64,000 bases of DNA from Burkholderiales bacterium 39-55-53 (lineage in GTDB: Bacteria; Pseudomonadota; Gammaproteobacteria; Burkholderiales; Burkholderiaceae_C). Position numbers and translations under genes: made by a program. Positions 26,905 to 35,091 of this stretch are shown piece after piece (positions within the stretch are counted from its first letter, which is position 1; every line of letters starts with the position of its first letter). The stretch covers positions 162,889-226,888 of the forward strand of contig NCJK01000003.1 of the NCBI GenBank assembly GCA_002282445.1. The letters run 5' to 3'. Below the pieces are notes generated by a model. That model had not been told where the DNA came from. It did no database searches and worked only from the letters and a program-made list of their open reading frames with translations.

Positions 26905-27357
26905 ATGGTTCACTCCCCCATCACCCCCGACAGCGATGCGGGCAAACTGATTGAACGCTTGGGCTACGCAGGCCTCATTCCCTTCGTCGTGCTTGCTCTG
27001 TTCATGTGGATCGTCACGCCCGAAGCGCATCCGTTTGTGGCCATTGCACTGAGCGCTTATGGCGCGACCATCGCTGCGTTTTTGGGCGGCATCCATTGGG
27101 GCATTGGCCTGCGCCACAACGCACCACAACGCAAGCTGCACATGGTGTGGGGTGTTGTTCCCTCGTTGGTGGCATGGATTGCCGTCATCATGCCGGCCTA
27201 CGCGGGCTTGCCTTTGTTGGGCTTCTTGCTCGTGGCCTGCTACTTGGTGGACCGCAAAACATGGCCCGAAGCAGGCCTGCGCGATTGGATGACCATGCGC
27301 TTTCGCTTGACCGTGGTGTCCACCCTGTCTTGCTTGCTAGGCGCTGCTGCAACTTAA
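26905..27357 (+). CDS. DUF3429 family membrane protein
   Basis: A 150-residue protein with four hydrophobic segments and the family signature SAYGATIAAFLGGIHWGIGLR. The C-terminal part (LRDWMTMRFRLTVVS) is also typical. The function of the family is unknown. It is preceded by AAGAAACGAG and ends five bases before the M61 peptidase gene, suggesting cotranscription. Confidence 0.85.
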   Translation: MVHSPITPDSDAGKLIERLGYAGLIPFVVLALFMWIVTPEAHPFVAIALSAYGATIAAFLGGIHWGIGLRHNAPQRKLHMVWGVVPSLVAWIAVIMPAYAGLPLLGFLLVACYLVDRKTWPEAGLRDWMTMRFRLTVVSTLSCLLGAAAT

Positions 27358-27361
27358 AACC

Positions 27362-29176
27362 ATGCACTACCGAATCGAAGCCGCCGACCTGCACGCCCAT
27401 CTGTATGGCGTGACGCTCACCATTGAGCACCCCGCTGCAAATCAACTCGTATCGCTGCCCGTGTGGATTGCCGGCAGCTACATGGTGCGCGAGTTTGCCA
27501 AGCAAATCACAGGCATCAGTGCACGCCAAGCCAAACGCAATGTGGCTGTGCATCAGCTCGACAAAGCCACTTGGGCGGTGGACTGCGAAGCAGGCAAACC
27601 ACTTACCCTGCACTACCAAGTGCATGCGCATGACGATTCGGTGCGTACAGCTTGGTTAACGACGCAGCGCGGATTTTTCAATGGCACAAGTTTGTGTTTG
27701 CAAGTTGAAGCACAGGCCGATGTGCCGCATCAGCTAGAACTGGTGGCGAATTCATTCAATGCGAGTGGCGCGGCGTCAAAGTGGCAAGTGGCCACCGGCC
27801 TGTCGCCCGTCAAAACCGACCGCCAAGGCTTTGGCACTTATGTGGCCGCCAACTACGACGAGCTGGTGGATTGCCCCGTAGAAATGGGCGCATTCTGGAG
27901 CGGCAGCTTCAAAGCCTGCGGCATCGAACACCGCTTTGTGGTGGCTGGTGCGACACCCGCGTTTGACGGCGAACGCCTGCTGCGCGACAGCCAAAAGATT
28001 TGCGAAACCGCCATTCGTTTTTGGCATGGCAAAAAGCACTCGGCCACGCCGCACAAGAACTATGTGTTCATGCTCAACGCCGTGGCCGATGGCTATGGCG
28101 GCTTAGAGCACCGCAACTCCACCGCTCTCATTTGCAACCGCGCTTACTTGCCGCGCTATAGCAACGATGGCTCTGCCAAAGACGTCAAACAAAGCGATGG
28201 CTACACCACGCTGCTGGGCCTCATCAGCCATGAGTATTTCCACACCTGGAACGTCAAGCGCTTGCGCCCTGCCGAGTTTGCGCGTTACGACTACCGCCAA
28301 GAGAACTACACCGAGCTGCTGTGGTTCTTTGAAGGCTTCACCAGCTACTACGACGATTTGCTGCTACGCCGCGCAGGGCTGATTGACGATGCGCAGTACC
28401 TCAAGCTGCTCAACAAAACCATCAACCAAGTGCTGCAAACGCCAGGTCGAGAGGTGCACAGCGTGGCGCAGTCTAGCTTTGAGGCGTGGACCAAGTACTA
28501 CCGCCAAGACGCGAATAGCCCCAACCTGACCGTGAGCTACTACACCAAGGGCGCACTGGTGGCCTTGTGCCTAGACTTGGCGCTGCGCCAGCACGGCGTG
28601 AAAAACCACAGCGTGTCGCTGGACGATGTGATGCGTGCTTTGTGGGCACGTTGCTGCACAGGAAAGCACAACGGCCCCATGACTGAGGCAGATGTGCTGG
28701 CAGTTCTCAAAGAACTCACAGGCCGTTCATGGACAGCCGAATTCAAAGCTTGGGTGCATGGCACGCGCGACTTGCCACTAGAAAAACTCTTGGCCCACCA
28801 CGGCGTGAATGTGCAACATGACCCCGCGCAACTGGCTCAGCGTTTAGGCCTGCGCGTGGCAGAAGACCACAGCGTGCAAATTAAAACCGTGCTTCACAGC
28901 AGCGCAGCACACAAAGCAGGCTTTGCGCCGGGCGATGAGTGGCTGGGCTTGGAGGTGGCGGGTAAAACGACATCACAGGCACCTTCTGCGTGGCGACTCA
29001 AAAAGCTCGACGACTTGACGCTCTACGCGGGTACGGCCAAAAAAGTAACCGCCCTCATCAGCCGTGACCGTCAGCTGCTGCGCTTGAACTTCGCTTTGCC
29101 CGACGCAAAAGCCAACAGCACTTGGCGTCTCGTGCTGGACAACCCAAAGCTGGTGGCGCGCTGGTTGAGCCTATAG
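27362..29176 (+). CDS. M61-family metallopeptidase with PDZ domain
   Basis: A 604-residue zinc aminopeptidase-like enzyme related to glycyl aminopeptidase. The zinc motif HEYFHTWNVKRLRP is near residue 290, with the third ligand region WFFEGFTSYYDDLLL about 20 residues later. A beta-rich N-terminal domain precedes it and a PDZ-like domain occupies about residues 500-590 (HSSAAHKAGFAPGDEWLGL). No signal peptide is visible, so it is probably cytoplasmic. Length is usual for the family. Confidence 0.92.
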   Translation: MHYRIEAADLHAHLYGVTLTIEHPAANQLVSLPVWIAGSYMVREFAKQITGISARQAKRNVAVHQLDKATWAVDCEAGKPLTLHYQVHAHDDSVRTAWLTTQRGFFNGTSLCLQVEAQADVPHQLELVANSFNASGAASKWQVATGLSPVKTDRQGFGTYVAANYDELVDCPVEMGAFWSGSFKACGIEHRFVVAGATPAFDGERLLRDSQKICETAIRFWHGKKHSATPHKNYVFMLNAVADGYGGLEHRNSTALICNRAYLPRYSNDGSAKDVKQSDGYTTLLGLISHEYFHTWNVKRLRPAEFARYDYRQENYTELLWFFEGFTSYYDDLLLRRAGLIDDAQYLKLLNKTINQVLQTPGREVHSVAQSSFEAWTKYYRQDANSPNLTVSYYTKGALVALCLDLALRQHGVKNHSVSLDDVMRALWARCCTGKHNGPMTEADVLAVLKELTGRSWTAEFKAWVHGTRDLPLEKLLAHHGVNVQHDPAQLAQRLGLRVAEDHSVQIKTVLHSSAAHKAGFAPGDEWLGLEVAGKTTSQAPSAWRLKKLDDLTLYAGTAKKVTALISRDRQLLRLNFALPDAKANSTWRLVLDNPKLVARWLSL

Positions 29177-29227
29177 TCAATGGCTTGATTCAAATGGTTT
29201 GATTGCTAAATTTCCGGGAGTAAACAC

Positions 29228-30007
29228 ATGAGCTACGAATTCATCACCGTCCACACCGAAGCCGACAAAGTTGGCGTCATCACCCTCAACCGTCCTAAGC
29301 AGCTCAACGCGCTCAACGCGGGTTTGATGGTGGAACTGGGCCAAGCCCTCAAAGACTTTGATGCCAACGAAGCCATTGGCTGCATGGTCATCACCGGCAG
29401 CGAAAAAGCATTTGCCGCAGGCGCTGACATTGGCGCGATGGCCACCTACAGCTTTGCCGATGTGTACAAGAACGACTACATCACCCGCGATTGGGAAACC
29501 ATCCGCAGCATCCGCAAACCTGTCATCGCTGCCGTGAGCGGCTTTGCCTTAGGCGGCGGCTGCGAGCTGGCCATGATGTGCGACTTCATCATCGCTGCCG
29601 ACAACGCCAAGTTTGGCCAACCCGAAATCAAACTCGGCGTCATCCCAGGCGCAGGCGGCACACAACGTTTGCCACGCGCTGTGGGCAAATCCAAAGCCAT
29701 GGACTTGGCTTTGACCGGCCGCATGATGGACGCCGCAGAAGCCGAACGCTCGGGTTTGGTCAGCCGCGTTGTGCCGCTGGACAAACTGATGGAAGAAACC
29801 TTGGGTGCAGCCCTCATGATTTGTGGCTATTCACAAATCGCCGCCATGGCCGCCAAAGAGTCGGTCAACCGCGCCTTTGAGGGCACGCTGTCGGATGGCG
29901 TGATGTTTGAGCGCCGCATGTTCCACGCCTTGTTTGCCACTGCAGACCAAAAAGAAGGCATGGACGCATTTGTCAACAAACGCCCTGCTGCGTTCAAGAA
30001 CCAATAA
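29228..30007 (+). CDS. Enoyl-CoA hydratase
   Basis: A 259-residue crotonase-fold enzyme that hydrates trans-2-enoyl-CoA in fatty-acid or amino-acid breakdown. The oxyanion-hole motifs are [13 protein letters not shown] and [16 protein letters not shown], and both catalytic Glu are expected in [19 protein letters not shown]. The ATG follows GGGAG. It is a single gene followed by a hairpin. The specific acyl-CoA cannot be assigned. Confidence 0.94.
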   Translation: MSYEFITVHTEADKVGVITLNRPKQLNALNAGLMVELGQALKDFDANEAIGCMVITGSEKAFAAGADIGAMATYSFADVYKNDYITRDWETIRSIRKPVIAAVSGFALGGGCELAMMCDFIIAADNAKFGQPEIKLGVIPGAGGTQRLPRAVGKSKAMDLALTGRMMDAAEAERSGLVSRVVPLDKLMEETLGAALMICGYSQIAAMAAKESVNRAFEGTLSDGVMFERRMFHALFATADQKEGMDAFVNKRPAAFKNQ

Positions 30008-30012
30008 GCAAC

Positions 30013-30043
30013 CTTAAAAGCCCACGACTTGTGGACCTTTAAG
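30013..30043 (+). terminator. Hairpin after the enoyl-CoA hydratase gene
   Basis: CTTAAAAGCCCAC (30013-30025) pairs with GTGGACCTTTAAG (30031-30043) with 11 of 13 pairs. It lacks a T-tract, so it may be a processing or Rho-linked hairpin rather than an intrinsic terminator. Confidence 0.35.
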
Positions 30044-30083
30044 CCGTCGCTACCATGCGGCTAACTGAATCAGAAAGTACCGC

Positions 30084-30821
30084 ATGGAACTCTTGACCGA
30101 CCCACAAGCGTGGATTGCCTTTGCCACCCTCACAGCCCTAGAGCTGGTGCTGGGCATCGACAACATCATCTTCATCTCCATCTTGGTGGACAAACTGCCA
30201 CCAGAAAAACGTGAGTTTGCACGCCGCATCGGCCTTTTCATGGCCATGTTCATGCGGATTGGCTTGTTGCTGTTGCTCTCGGTCATCGTGGGTTTGGTAG
30301 CACCGTTGTTCACGGTTTTTGGCCAAGAGATTTCTGGCCGTGACTTGATTTTGATTTTGGGTGGCTTGTTTCTGATTTGGAAAAGCACGGGTGAAATTCA
30401 TCAGTCGCTTGAAGGTGAAGAAGAACACAACGGCACAGCGGTGGGCAACACCATGATGGGCATCATCTTGCAAATCATGGTGATCGACTTGGTGTTCTCA
30501 CTTGACTCCATCATCACAGCTGTGGGCATGGTGGATGAAGTGGCCATCATGATTGCCGCTGTGGTCTGCTCTGTGGGCTTGATGATGGCGTTTGCCTCTG
30601 GCATTGGCCGCTTTGTGTCTGACCACCCCTCCATCAAGATGCTGGCACTGACCTTCTTGGTGGTGGTGGGCGTGGTGCTGATGGCCGAAGGTTTGGGCCA
30701 CCACATCCCCAAGGGTTATATCTACTTTGCCATGGCTTTCTCGGTGATTGTGGAAATGCTCAACATCCGCTTTCGCAAACGTGCCAAGAAGGTGGTGCAC
30801 TTGCATCAACAAACGCCCTGA
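30084..30821 (+). CDS. TerC-family integral membrane protein
   Basis: A 245-residue polytopic protein with seven hydrophobic segments and the TerC signatures LELVLGIDNIIFISILVDKLP and IVMVIDLVFSLDSIITAVG-like QIMVIDLVFSLDSIITAVG, whose Asp residues are the likely metal site. TerC proteins export Mn2+ or support metal loading of exported enzymes. No yybP-ykoY manganese riboswitch is apparent in the short leader. The C-terminal region is basic (RFRKRAKKVVH). Confidence 0.93.
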   Translation: MELLTDPQAWIAFATLTALELVLGIDNIIFISILVDKLPPEKREFARRIGLFMAMFMRIGLLLLLSVIVGLVAPLFTVFGQEISGRDLILILGGLFLIWKSTGEIHQSLEGEEEHNGTAVGNTMMGIILQIMVIDLVFSLDSIITAVGMVDEVAIMIAAVVCSVGLMMAFASGIGRFVSDHPSIKMLALTFLVVVGVVLMAEGLGHHIPKGYIYFAMAFSVIVEMLNIRFRKRAKKVVHLHQQTP

Positions 30822-30912
30822 ACCAATTACCCCTGAGCGACCTGGGTTGAAATGGACTGTCACAACTCGTTATTAGAATGTTTGCAAATTAAACATATCT
30901 CAAACGAGCAAG

Positions 30913-31491
30913 ATGACAGCCTCTGAGGCCTCCGACAAACTCACACCGCAAACGCAAGCGCTGTTGATACTGATGAGTGCGGTGTCGTACTTTTATGCAT
31001 TCAAACTCAATTTGCATTGGTTTGACTGGATGGAGTTTTCACATGGGACGAACTGGGTATTTATTCCAAGCGGATTAAGGCTCTTGTTTGTCTTGATCTT
31101 GGCCCGCTTAGGGGGCATAGGCATTGCATTAGGTTCGATTGGCGTGAACTACACCTATGGTGACGTAGACGCGCATCTGTTCAACATCGTCACTGGACTG
31201 ATCTCTGGCCTGTCGCCTTTTCTGGCACGCTACTTAGCCATGAGATGGTTCAACTTCGACACCTTGCTTTTTAACTTCACCGCCAAAGACCTGTTCAGGG
31301 TTTCCATACTGTTTGCTGTGGTGAATGCCTTGCTTCATCAGCTTTGGTATTTCTGGATGGATAAAACACCTGACTTTTTAAGCAGCGCTTTGGCCATGGG
31401 TGTGGGTGATTGGTTTGGTACTGTGTTGGTGCTCACCGCCGCCAGCTTGGGCATTCAGCTTTTCAAGCTCATACAACACCGCCAACCTTGA
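30913..31491 (+). CDS. Hypothetical integral membrane protein
   Basis: A 192-residue protein with about five membrane segments and a conserved-looking stretch THGTNWVFIPSGLRLLFVL-like (SHGTNWVFIPSGLRLL). This resembles the first half of MASE1-type sensory membrane domains, but no output domain follows. It starts a patch whose base composition is more AT-rich than its neighbours. Function unknown. Confidence 0.7.
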   Translation: MTASEASDKLTPQTQALLILMSAVSYFYAFKLNLHWFDWMEFSHGTNWVFIPSGLRLLFVLILARLGGIGIALGSIGVNYTYGDVDAHLFNIVTGLISGLSPFLARYLAMRWFNFDTLLFNFTAKDLFRVSILFAVVNALLHQLWYFWMDKTPDFLSSALAMGVGDWFGTVLVLTAASLGIQLFKLIQHRQP

Positions 31492-31508
31492 GCCTGAAGC
31501 TTGGGGGA

Positions 31509-31679
31509 TTAATCTCTGCCTAAGGCCAAGGTCACAGCCAAAGGCAGCAGACCTAAAGCAAACAAAATGGCGCCAATGTCCATCAAGGTGCCCGTCATCA
31601 TGAGGCAAAAGCCCAAGACAGAGATGCCCAAGGCCACTGAGATGACCGTCTTGAGTTCAATCTTTGGAAGCTTCTTCAT
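31509..31679 (-). CDS. Small two-segment membrane protein (56 residues)
   Basis: Reading leftward from ATG at 31679 gives a 56-residue protein that begins MKKLPKIELKTVISVALG and ends LALGRD before TAA. It contains two hydrophobic helices (about 11-30 and 34-53) with a basic N-terminus, which makes a chance frame unlikely. It is convergent with the preceding membrane-protein gene. No family is recognised. Confidence 0.6.
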   Translation of the reverse strand: MKKLPKIELKTVISVALGISVLGFCLMMTGTLMDIGAILFALGLLPLAVTLALGRD

Positions 31680-31729
31680 ACGCTGAATCTTAATCTAGGC
31701 ATGGCAAAGGCGAAACAAATGCCAGCGCT

Positions 31730-32065
31730 TCAACTCACCAGCGTTCTAAAAAACCTCCAAAACGCCTTGGCGTCCTCGCTTTGCTCGTCACTGGGGGTCA
31801 ATCTGCCTTCAATTTCGCCTTGTACAAACTGATACATCACCGTGGCCAAACCACAGCGTCGAAAGTCTGCATAAACCTCCACATGGTGGGCGTACCACTC
31901 ACCCGAATGGCCTTGCTTGAATACAGCTGTCGAAATTTGCTCAGCACGAACCTTGTCTTTCACAATGTGCACGGCCAAGCTGATGCTGGCACTGGTTTGC
32001 GTGTAGTCGAAAATAATGGGTAAGTGACGACTCGTCAGACTCAGCACTTTGAATTCTTTGATCAT
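31730..32065 (-). CDS. Short GNAT-family acetyltransferase-like protein
   Basis: A 111-residue protein. The segment VEVYADFRRCGLATVMYQFV corresponds to the acetyl-CoA binding motif A (R-x-x-G-x-A), and the end RLTPSDEQSEDAKAFWR fits the common L-x-PS-x-x-Q-x-x-x-A-x-x-F-W end of GNAT proteins. It is shorter than a full GNAT domain (about 140), so it is either a compact or a reduced form. The ribosome site is weak. Substrate unknown. Confidence 0.65.
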   Translation of the reverse strand: MIKEFKVLSLTSRHLPIIFDYTQTSASISLAVHIVKDKVRAEQISTAVFKQGHSGEWYAHHVEVYADFRRCGLATVMYQFVQGEIEGRLTPSDEQSEDAKAFWRFFRTLVS

Positions 32066-32129
32066 TTCACAAAAATCGAATTAGCCAACTTGGCGCTGGA
32101 AGATGTTGCGCCAAGAAAACCCACAGTCG

Positions 32130-32153
32130 GCAACATCAGAATTATGAATGTTG
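32130..32153 (+). repeat. 24-nt near-copy of the tRNA-Met anticodon arm (possible att remnant)
   Basis: GCAACATCAGAATTATGAATGTTG-like sequence at 32130-32153 matches 33292-33315, inside the tRNA-Met gene, at 21 of 24 positions in the same orientation. The two copies bracket a segment of about 1.16 kb that contains only the amidohydrolase gene. Differences are at copy positions 3, 11 and 22. Direct tRNA-derived repeats of this kind mark integration of mobile elements, but no integrase remains. Confidence 0.45.
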
Positions 32154-32218
32154 GTCTACTGCCTTCTAATGGATAAACTGAAATAGCAACATTCTTGGTC
32201 GACGACAAAGGAATCTCC

Positions 32219-33181
32219 ATGTGCCTTCACAAATTAGTCCTCATCGCATTTGTAGTTTTGTCCTCCGCTGCACAGGCGCAAGAAAAGCCCAACAAAATTC
32301 AAGAATCCATTGAGCTCGCAAAGACTGTCCCCATCGCTGATGTGCATATGCACACAGTGGATCGTTTGACATCTTTTCACAAAGAACAGATGGACAGGAA
32401 TAACGTCAAATGGGGTGGTGGCGTTGGCCCAACGGGGAAAAACCCACCAAGCACGCAAGACATGCAAGCGGCGCTGGGCAACAGGTACTTTTTTGGTTTG
32501 GGGCAGGCTGAATTCACGCAGGTATTTTTTGCTGCCGGAGCTGATGGTCTTACCAACGCAAACAGCAAGTCCTTTGTGGACTTGTTCAAAGTTGCAGACA
32601 ACTTGCTAGAGACAAGACAAGCTTATGGGTTTGGCGAGATACACGTCGATAACAATAACTCGTCCCCATCCAATAACTTCCGAAGAAAAGTCACCCTAGA
32701 CAATCCTGTGGTTCGCACCATGTATGAAATTGCCAATAAGCATTCAAGTTTCATACAAATTCACATGGAAGCTGATGATGCAAATATCGCTGCTTTGAAA
32801 AAGTATTTATCAGAGTTTCCCAAAGTCAGCACCATCATTTCTCATGGCTTGCCATACGGCAAACAAACCCTTCTGCGTGATTTACTTGATCAACATCCCA
32901 ACATCTACTTTGAGTTGTCTAGAAAAGGCGCGGTTCTCAATGAGAAGGAGGCCGGTCAGGCTTTTTCAATTCGCCATGGCGTGAAAGACATCTGGCTCAA
33001 ATCTTTGGAAATGTATCCAGATAGATTCATGATCGGCAGTGACACGCACTACCCTGACGAATCAAAATACGATGACGTGATGACAGGGTTCCGAAATGGG
33101 CTGTTTCCATACCTTCAGCCAGAAACGCTCAAAAAAGTCGCTTACCAAAATGCTGTCAAGGTTTTTCGTTTAACTGAGTGA
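32219..33181 (+). CDS. Exported amidohydrolase-family (TIM-barrel) protein
   Basis: A 320-residue protein with a signal peptide (MCLHKLVLIAFVVLSS, cleaved after AQAQ). The mature chain has metal-binding features of amidohydrolase_2 proteins: DVHMHT (HxH) near residue 40, IQIHME, IISHG and a terminal IGSDTHYPDE. Substrate unknown. ATG at 32219 is chosen because AAAGGA precedes it at the right spacing. The gene is visibly more AT-rich than the surrounding housekeeping genes and lies between tRNA-Met and a partial copy of it, so acquisition by transfer is likely. Confidence 0.75.
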   Translation: MCLHKLVLIAFVVLSSAAQAQEKPNKIQESIELAKTVPIADVHMHTVDRLTSFHKEQMDRNNVKWGGGVGPTGKNPPSTQDMQAALGNRYFFGLGQAEFTQVFFAAGADGLTNANSKSFVDLFKVADNLLETRQAYGFGEIHVDNNNSSPSNNFRRKVTLDNPVVRTMYEIANKHSSFIQIHMEADDANIAALKKYLSEFPKVSTIISHGLPYGKQTLLRDLLDQHPNIYFELSRKGAVLNEKEAGQAFSIRHGVKDIWLKSLEMYPDRFMIGSDTHYPDESKYDDVMTGFRNGLFPYLQPETLKKVAYQNAVKVFRLTE

Positions 33182-33230
33182 CGAACGACTTGAACGGTCA
33201 ACGTCACACTCAAAGTCATGTCACAAAGAA

Positions 33231-33260
33231 AAAACCCACAGTAGCAATACTGTGGGTTTT
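33231..33260. terminator. Bidirectional terminator between the amidohydrolase gene and tRNA-Met
   Basis: AAAACCCACAGTA (33231-33243) and TACTGTGGGTTTT (33248-33260) form a perfect 13-bp stem with a GCAA loop. T-runs follow on both strands (TTTTTATTTT rightward, TTTTTTCTTT leftward). It can end both the amidohydrolase transcript and the leftward tRNA transcript. Confidence 0.92.
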
Positions 33261-33265
33261 TATTT

Positions 33266-33342
33266 TGGTGGTGGTAGCGGGATTTGAACCTGCGACATCA
33301 GCATTATGAATGCTGCGCTCTAACCAACTGAGCTATACCACC
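33266..33342 (-). tRNA. tRNA-Met (anticodon CAU), elongator type
   Basis: A 77-nt cloverleaf read leftward: acceptor stem GGTGGTA/TACCACC, D-arm AGCTCAGTTGGTTAGAGC, anticodon stem CAGCA/TGCTG with loop TTCATAA (anticodon CAT), T-arm with GGTTCAAATCC, discriminator A and an encoded CCA. The acceptor stem is fully paired at position 1, so it is not the initiator tRNA. The Ile2 (lysidine) reading of CAU is less likely given the arm sequences but is not excluded. Confidence 0.95.
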
Positions 33343-33414
33343 GAACAGGGCAAGATTGTAAACCATTTTGACGGCGCATTTGCCCTCACTCGCAAGCAAT
33401 TAGGTCTGTGCTTG

Positions 33415-33885
33415 TCAGTCTTCGAGGGGCGCCAGCACACCAAAGCTGCGCTGCGCATAAGCCAAGCCGTGGCCAGCGTGCACGCCAAAGTCGAGCACTT
33501 CGCCAATCAAGATGTCGTGGTCTCCTGCTGACACCACTTGCGCGATCCGACAATCAAACCAAGCAATCACGCCCTCTAGGCGTGGGTGTTGGTTGAGTCC
33601 TCGCACCAAGGGTTGGTCTGCGAACCGCTCGACTTGCGTACCTTGCGCAAACTTAAGCGCCACATCTTTTTGCTGCGCACCCAACACGTTGACCATATAC
33701 CCGCCCGCACTCACAAAGGCTTCGTGGCTGAGCGAGGTTTTGCGCACGCTCCACAACACCATGGCAGGTTCCAGCGACACAGTATTGAAGGAATTGCAAG
33801 TCATACCCCAGTCTTGGCCTTGGGTGTGAGCAGTCACCACGGTCACGCCGGTGGTGAAACAGCTCATCGCGTCTTTGATGTTCAC
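33415..33885 (-). CDS. Flavin reductase-like domain protein
   Basis: A 156-residue FMN/FAD-binding split-barrel protein of the flavin reductase family (small component of two-component monooxygenases). It has AMSCFTTGVTVVTAH at the start, GMTCNSFNTVSLEPAMVLWSV in the flavin-binding part and GDHDILIGEVLDF near the end. It would reduce flavin with NAD(P)H. No partner oxygenase is adjacent. It lies 21 bases downstream of ackA on the same strand. Confidence 0.88.
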   Translation of the reverse strand: MNIKDAMSCFTTGVTVVTAHTQGQDWGMTCNSFNTVSLEPAMVLWSVRKTSLSHEAFVSAGGYMVNVLGAQQKDVALKFAQGTQVERFADQPLVRGLNQHPRLEGVIAWFDCRIAQVVSAGDHDILIGEVLDFGVHAGHGLAYAQRSFGVLAPLED

Positions 33886-33906
33886 GCCGTGCTTTCAGAA
33901 TTATTT

Positions 33907-35091
33907 TTATAAAAACGCCAAGGCGTCTTGTGCGGCCACACGGCCTTCGTCGGTGGGAACGACCCACACCTCGATGGCGCTATTGTCGGCGTGAATCGAA
34001 ATCATTCCATCGCCAGAGGCTTTTGCGTTGCGCGTGGCGTCGACTTGCACGCCAAGGTAAGCCAAGGCGTCGCCCACCTGTTGACGCAGCACCGCATCAT
34101 GCTCGCCAATGCCGCCGGTGAACGCCAACACATCTAAGCCGCCAATGCAGGCGCTGAGCGCCCCCACTTCGCGCACCACACGGTGGGCAAACAAATCGGT
34201 GGCAAAGCGGGCGGTTTCAGACTTAGAGGCACGCAAGGTGCGCATGTCGGCGCTTTCGCCTGACACGCCCAACAAACCGCTTTGTTTGTAAAGCAGCTTT
34301 TGAATTTGGTCGTGGTCCCAGCCCTGCTCCATCAAATACAGCAGCACACCAGGGTCGAGCGCGCCGCTGCGCGTGCCCATCATCAAACCATCAAGGGCCG
34401 AAAAGCCCATGGTGGTGGCGCGGCTTTGGTGGCCTGTCGTTGCACACACGCTTGCTCCATTGCCCAAGTGAGCCATGACCACGCGGCCTGATGCGCGAGG
34501 CACTTCGTGCTTGAGAACTTGGCTGACGTACTGATACGACAGGCCATGAAAACCATAACGGCGCACGCCTTGCTCAGTCAGCTTTTTGTCAATCGCAAAT
34601 GTGGTTTCGAGTGGTGAGAGCGTGCGATGAAACGCGGTGTCAAAACACGCCACTTGCGGCACATCAGGGAACGACTCTGCAAAGGCAGTGATACCCGCCA
34701 AGTTGTGCGGCTGGTGCAGTGGGGCCAGTGCATTGAGTGTGGCGAGCTGCGACATCACCTCTGGCGTGACACGCACGCTGTTGCTGTAATACGCGCCGCC
34801 ATGCACCACGCGATGCGCAATGGCTTGCACCTGCAAGTGCGCAAAGCGTGTGGCCAACAAAGCTTTGAGGGTGTTGAGCGCGGCATCAAACACATCTTGC
34901 GCAGGCTGCACGGCCACGTCGGCAGATTCCTTCGCTTGGCCTGTCGCACAAAAGCTGATGCGCGGCTGGCCAGATGGCTCTAGGCCTTCGATATTCCCCG
35001 TGACTTCTGCGTCGCCAATCTCGCCCCCATGTATGGGATACAACGCAAATTTGAGGCTTGACGAGCCCGCATTAACTGACAGGATGCTCAT
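33907..35091 (-). CDS. ackA: Acetate kinase
   Basis: A 394-residue ASKHA-fold kinase interconverting acetyl phosphate and acetate. It opens with SILSVNAGSSSLKFALY and contains AIAHRVVHGG, FDTAFHRTLSP, MAHLGNGASVC, TMGFSALDGLMMGTRSGALDPG and FTGGIGEHDAVLR. Its ATG overlaps the stop of the MaoC-phosphotransacetylase gene (ATGA), so the Pta/AckA pair is translationally coupled. Confidence 0.95.
   Translation of the reverse strand: MSILSVNAGSSSLKFALYPIHGGEIGDAEVTGNIEGLEPSGQPRISFCATGQAKESADVAVQPAQDVFDAALNTLKALLATRFAHLQVQAIAHRVVHGGAYYSNSVRVTPEVMSQLATLNALAPLHQPHNLAGITAFAESFPDVPQVACFDTAFHRTLSPLETTFAIDKKLTEQGVRRYGFHGLSYQYVSQVLKHEVPRASGRVVMAHLGNGASVCATTGHQSRATTMGFSALDGLMMGTRSGALDPGVLLYLMEQGWDHDQIQKLLYKQSGLLGVSGESADMRTLRASKSETARFATDLFAHRVVREVGALSACIGGLDVLAFTGGIGEHDAVLRQQVGDALAYLGVQVDATRNAKASGDGMISIHADNSAIEVWVVPTDEGRVAAQDALAFL

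Noticed and set aside
30008-30083. Possible manganese (yybP-ykoY) riboswitch before the TerC gene
   Set aside because: The leader is under 80 bases and shows only a simple imperfect hairpin; the conserved riboswitch core is not seen.
32089-32115. Perfect CTTGGCGC/GCGCCAAG inverted repeat as a terminator
   Set aside because: It lies upstream of both flanking genes (the leftward GNAT-like and the rightward amidohydrolase) and has no T-tract; it could be an operator but nothing supports this.
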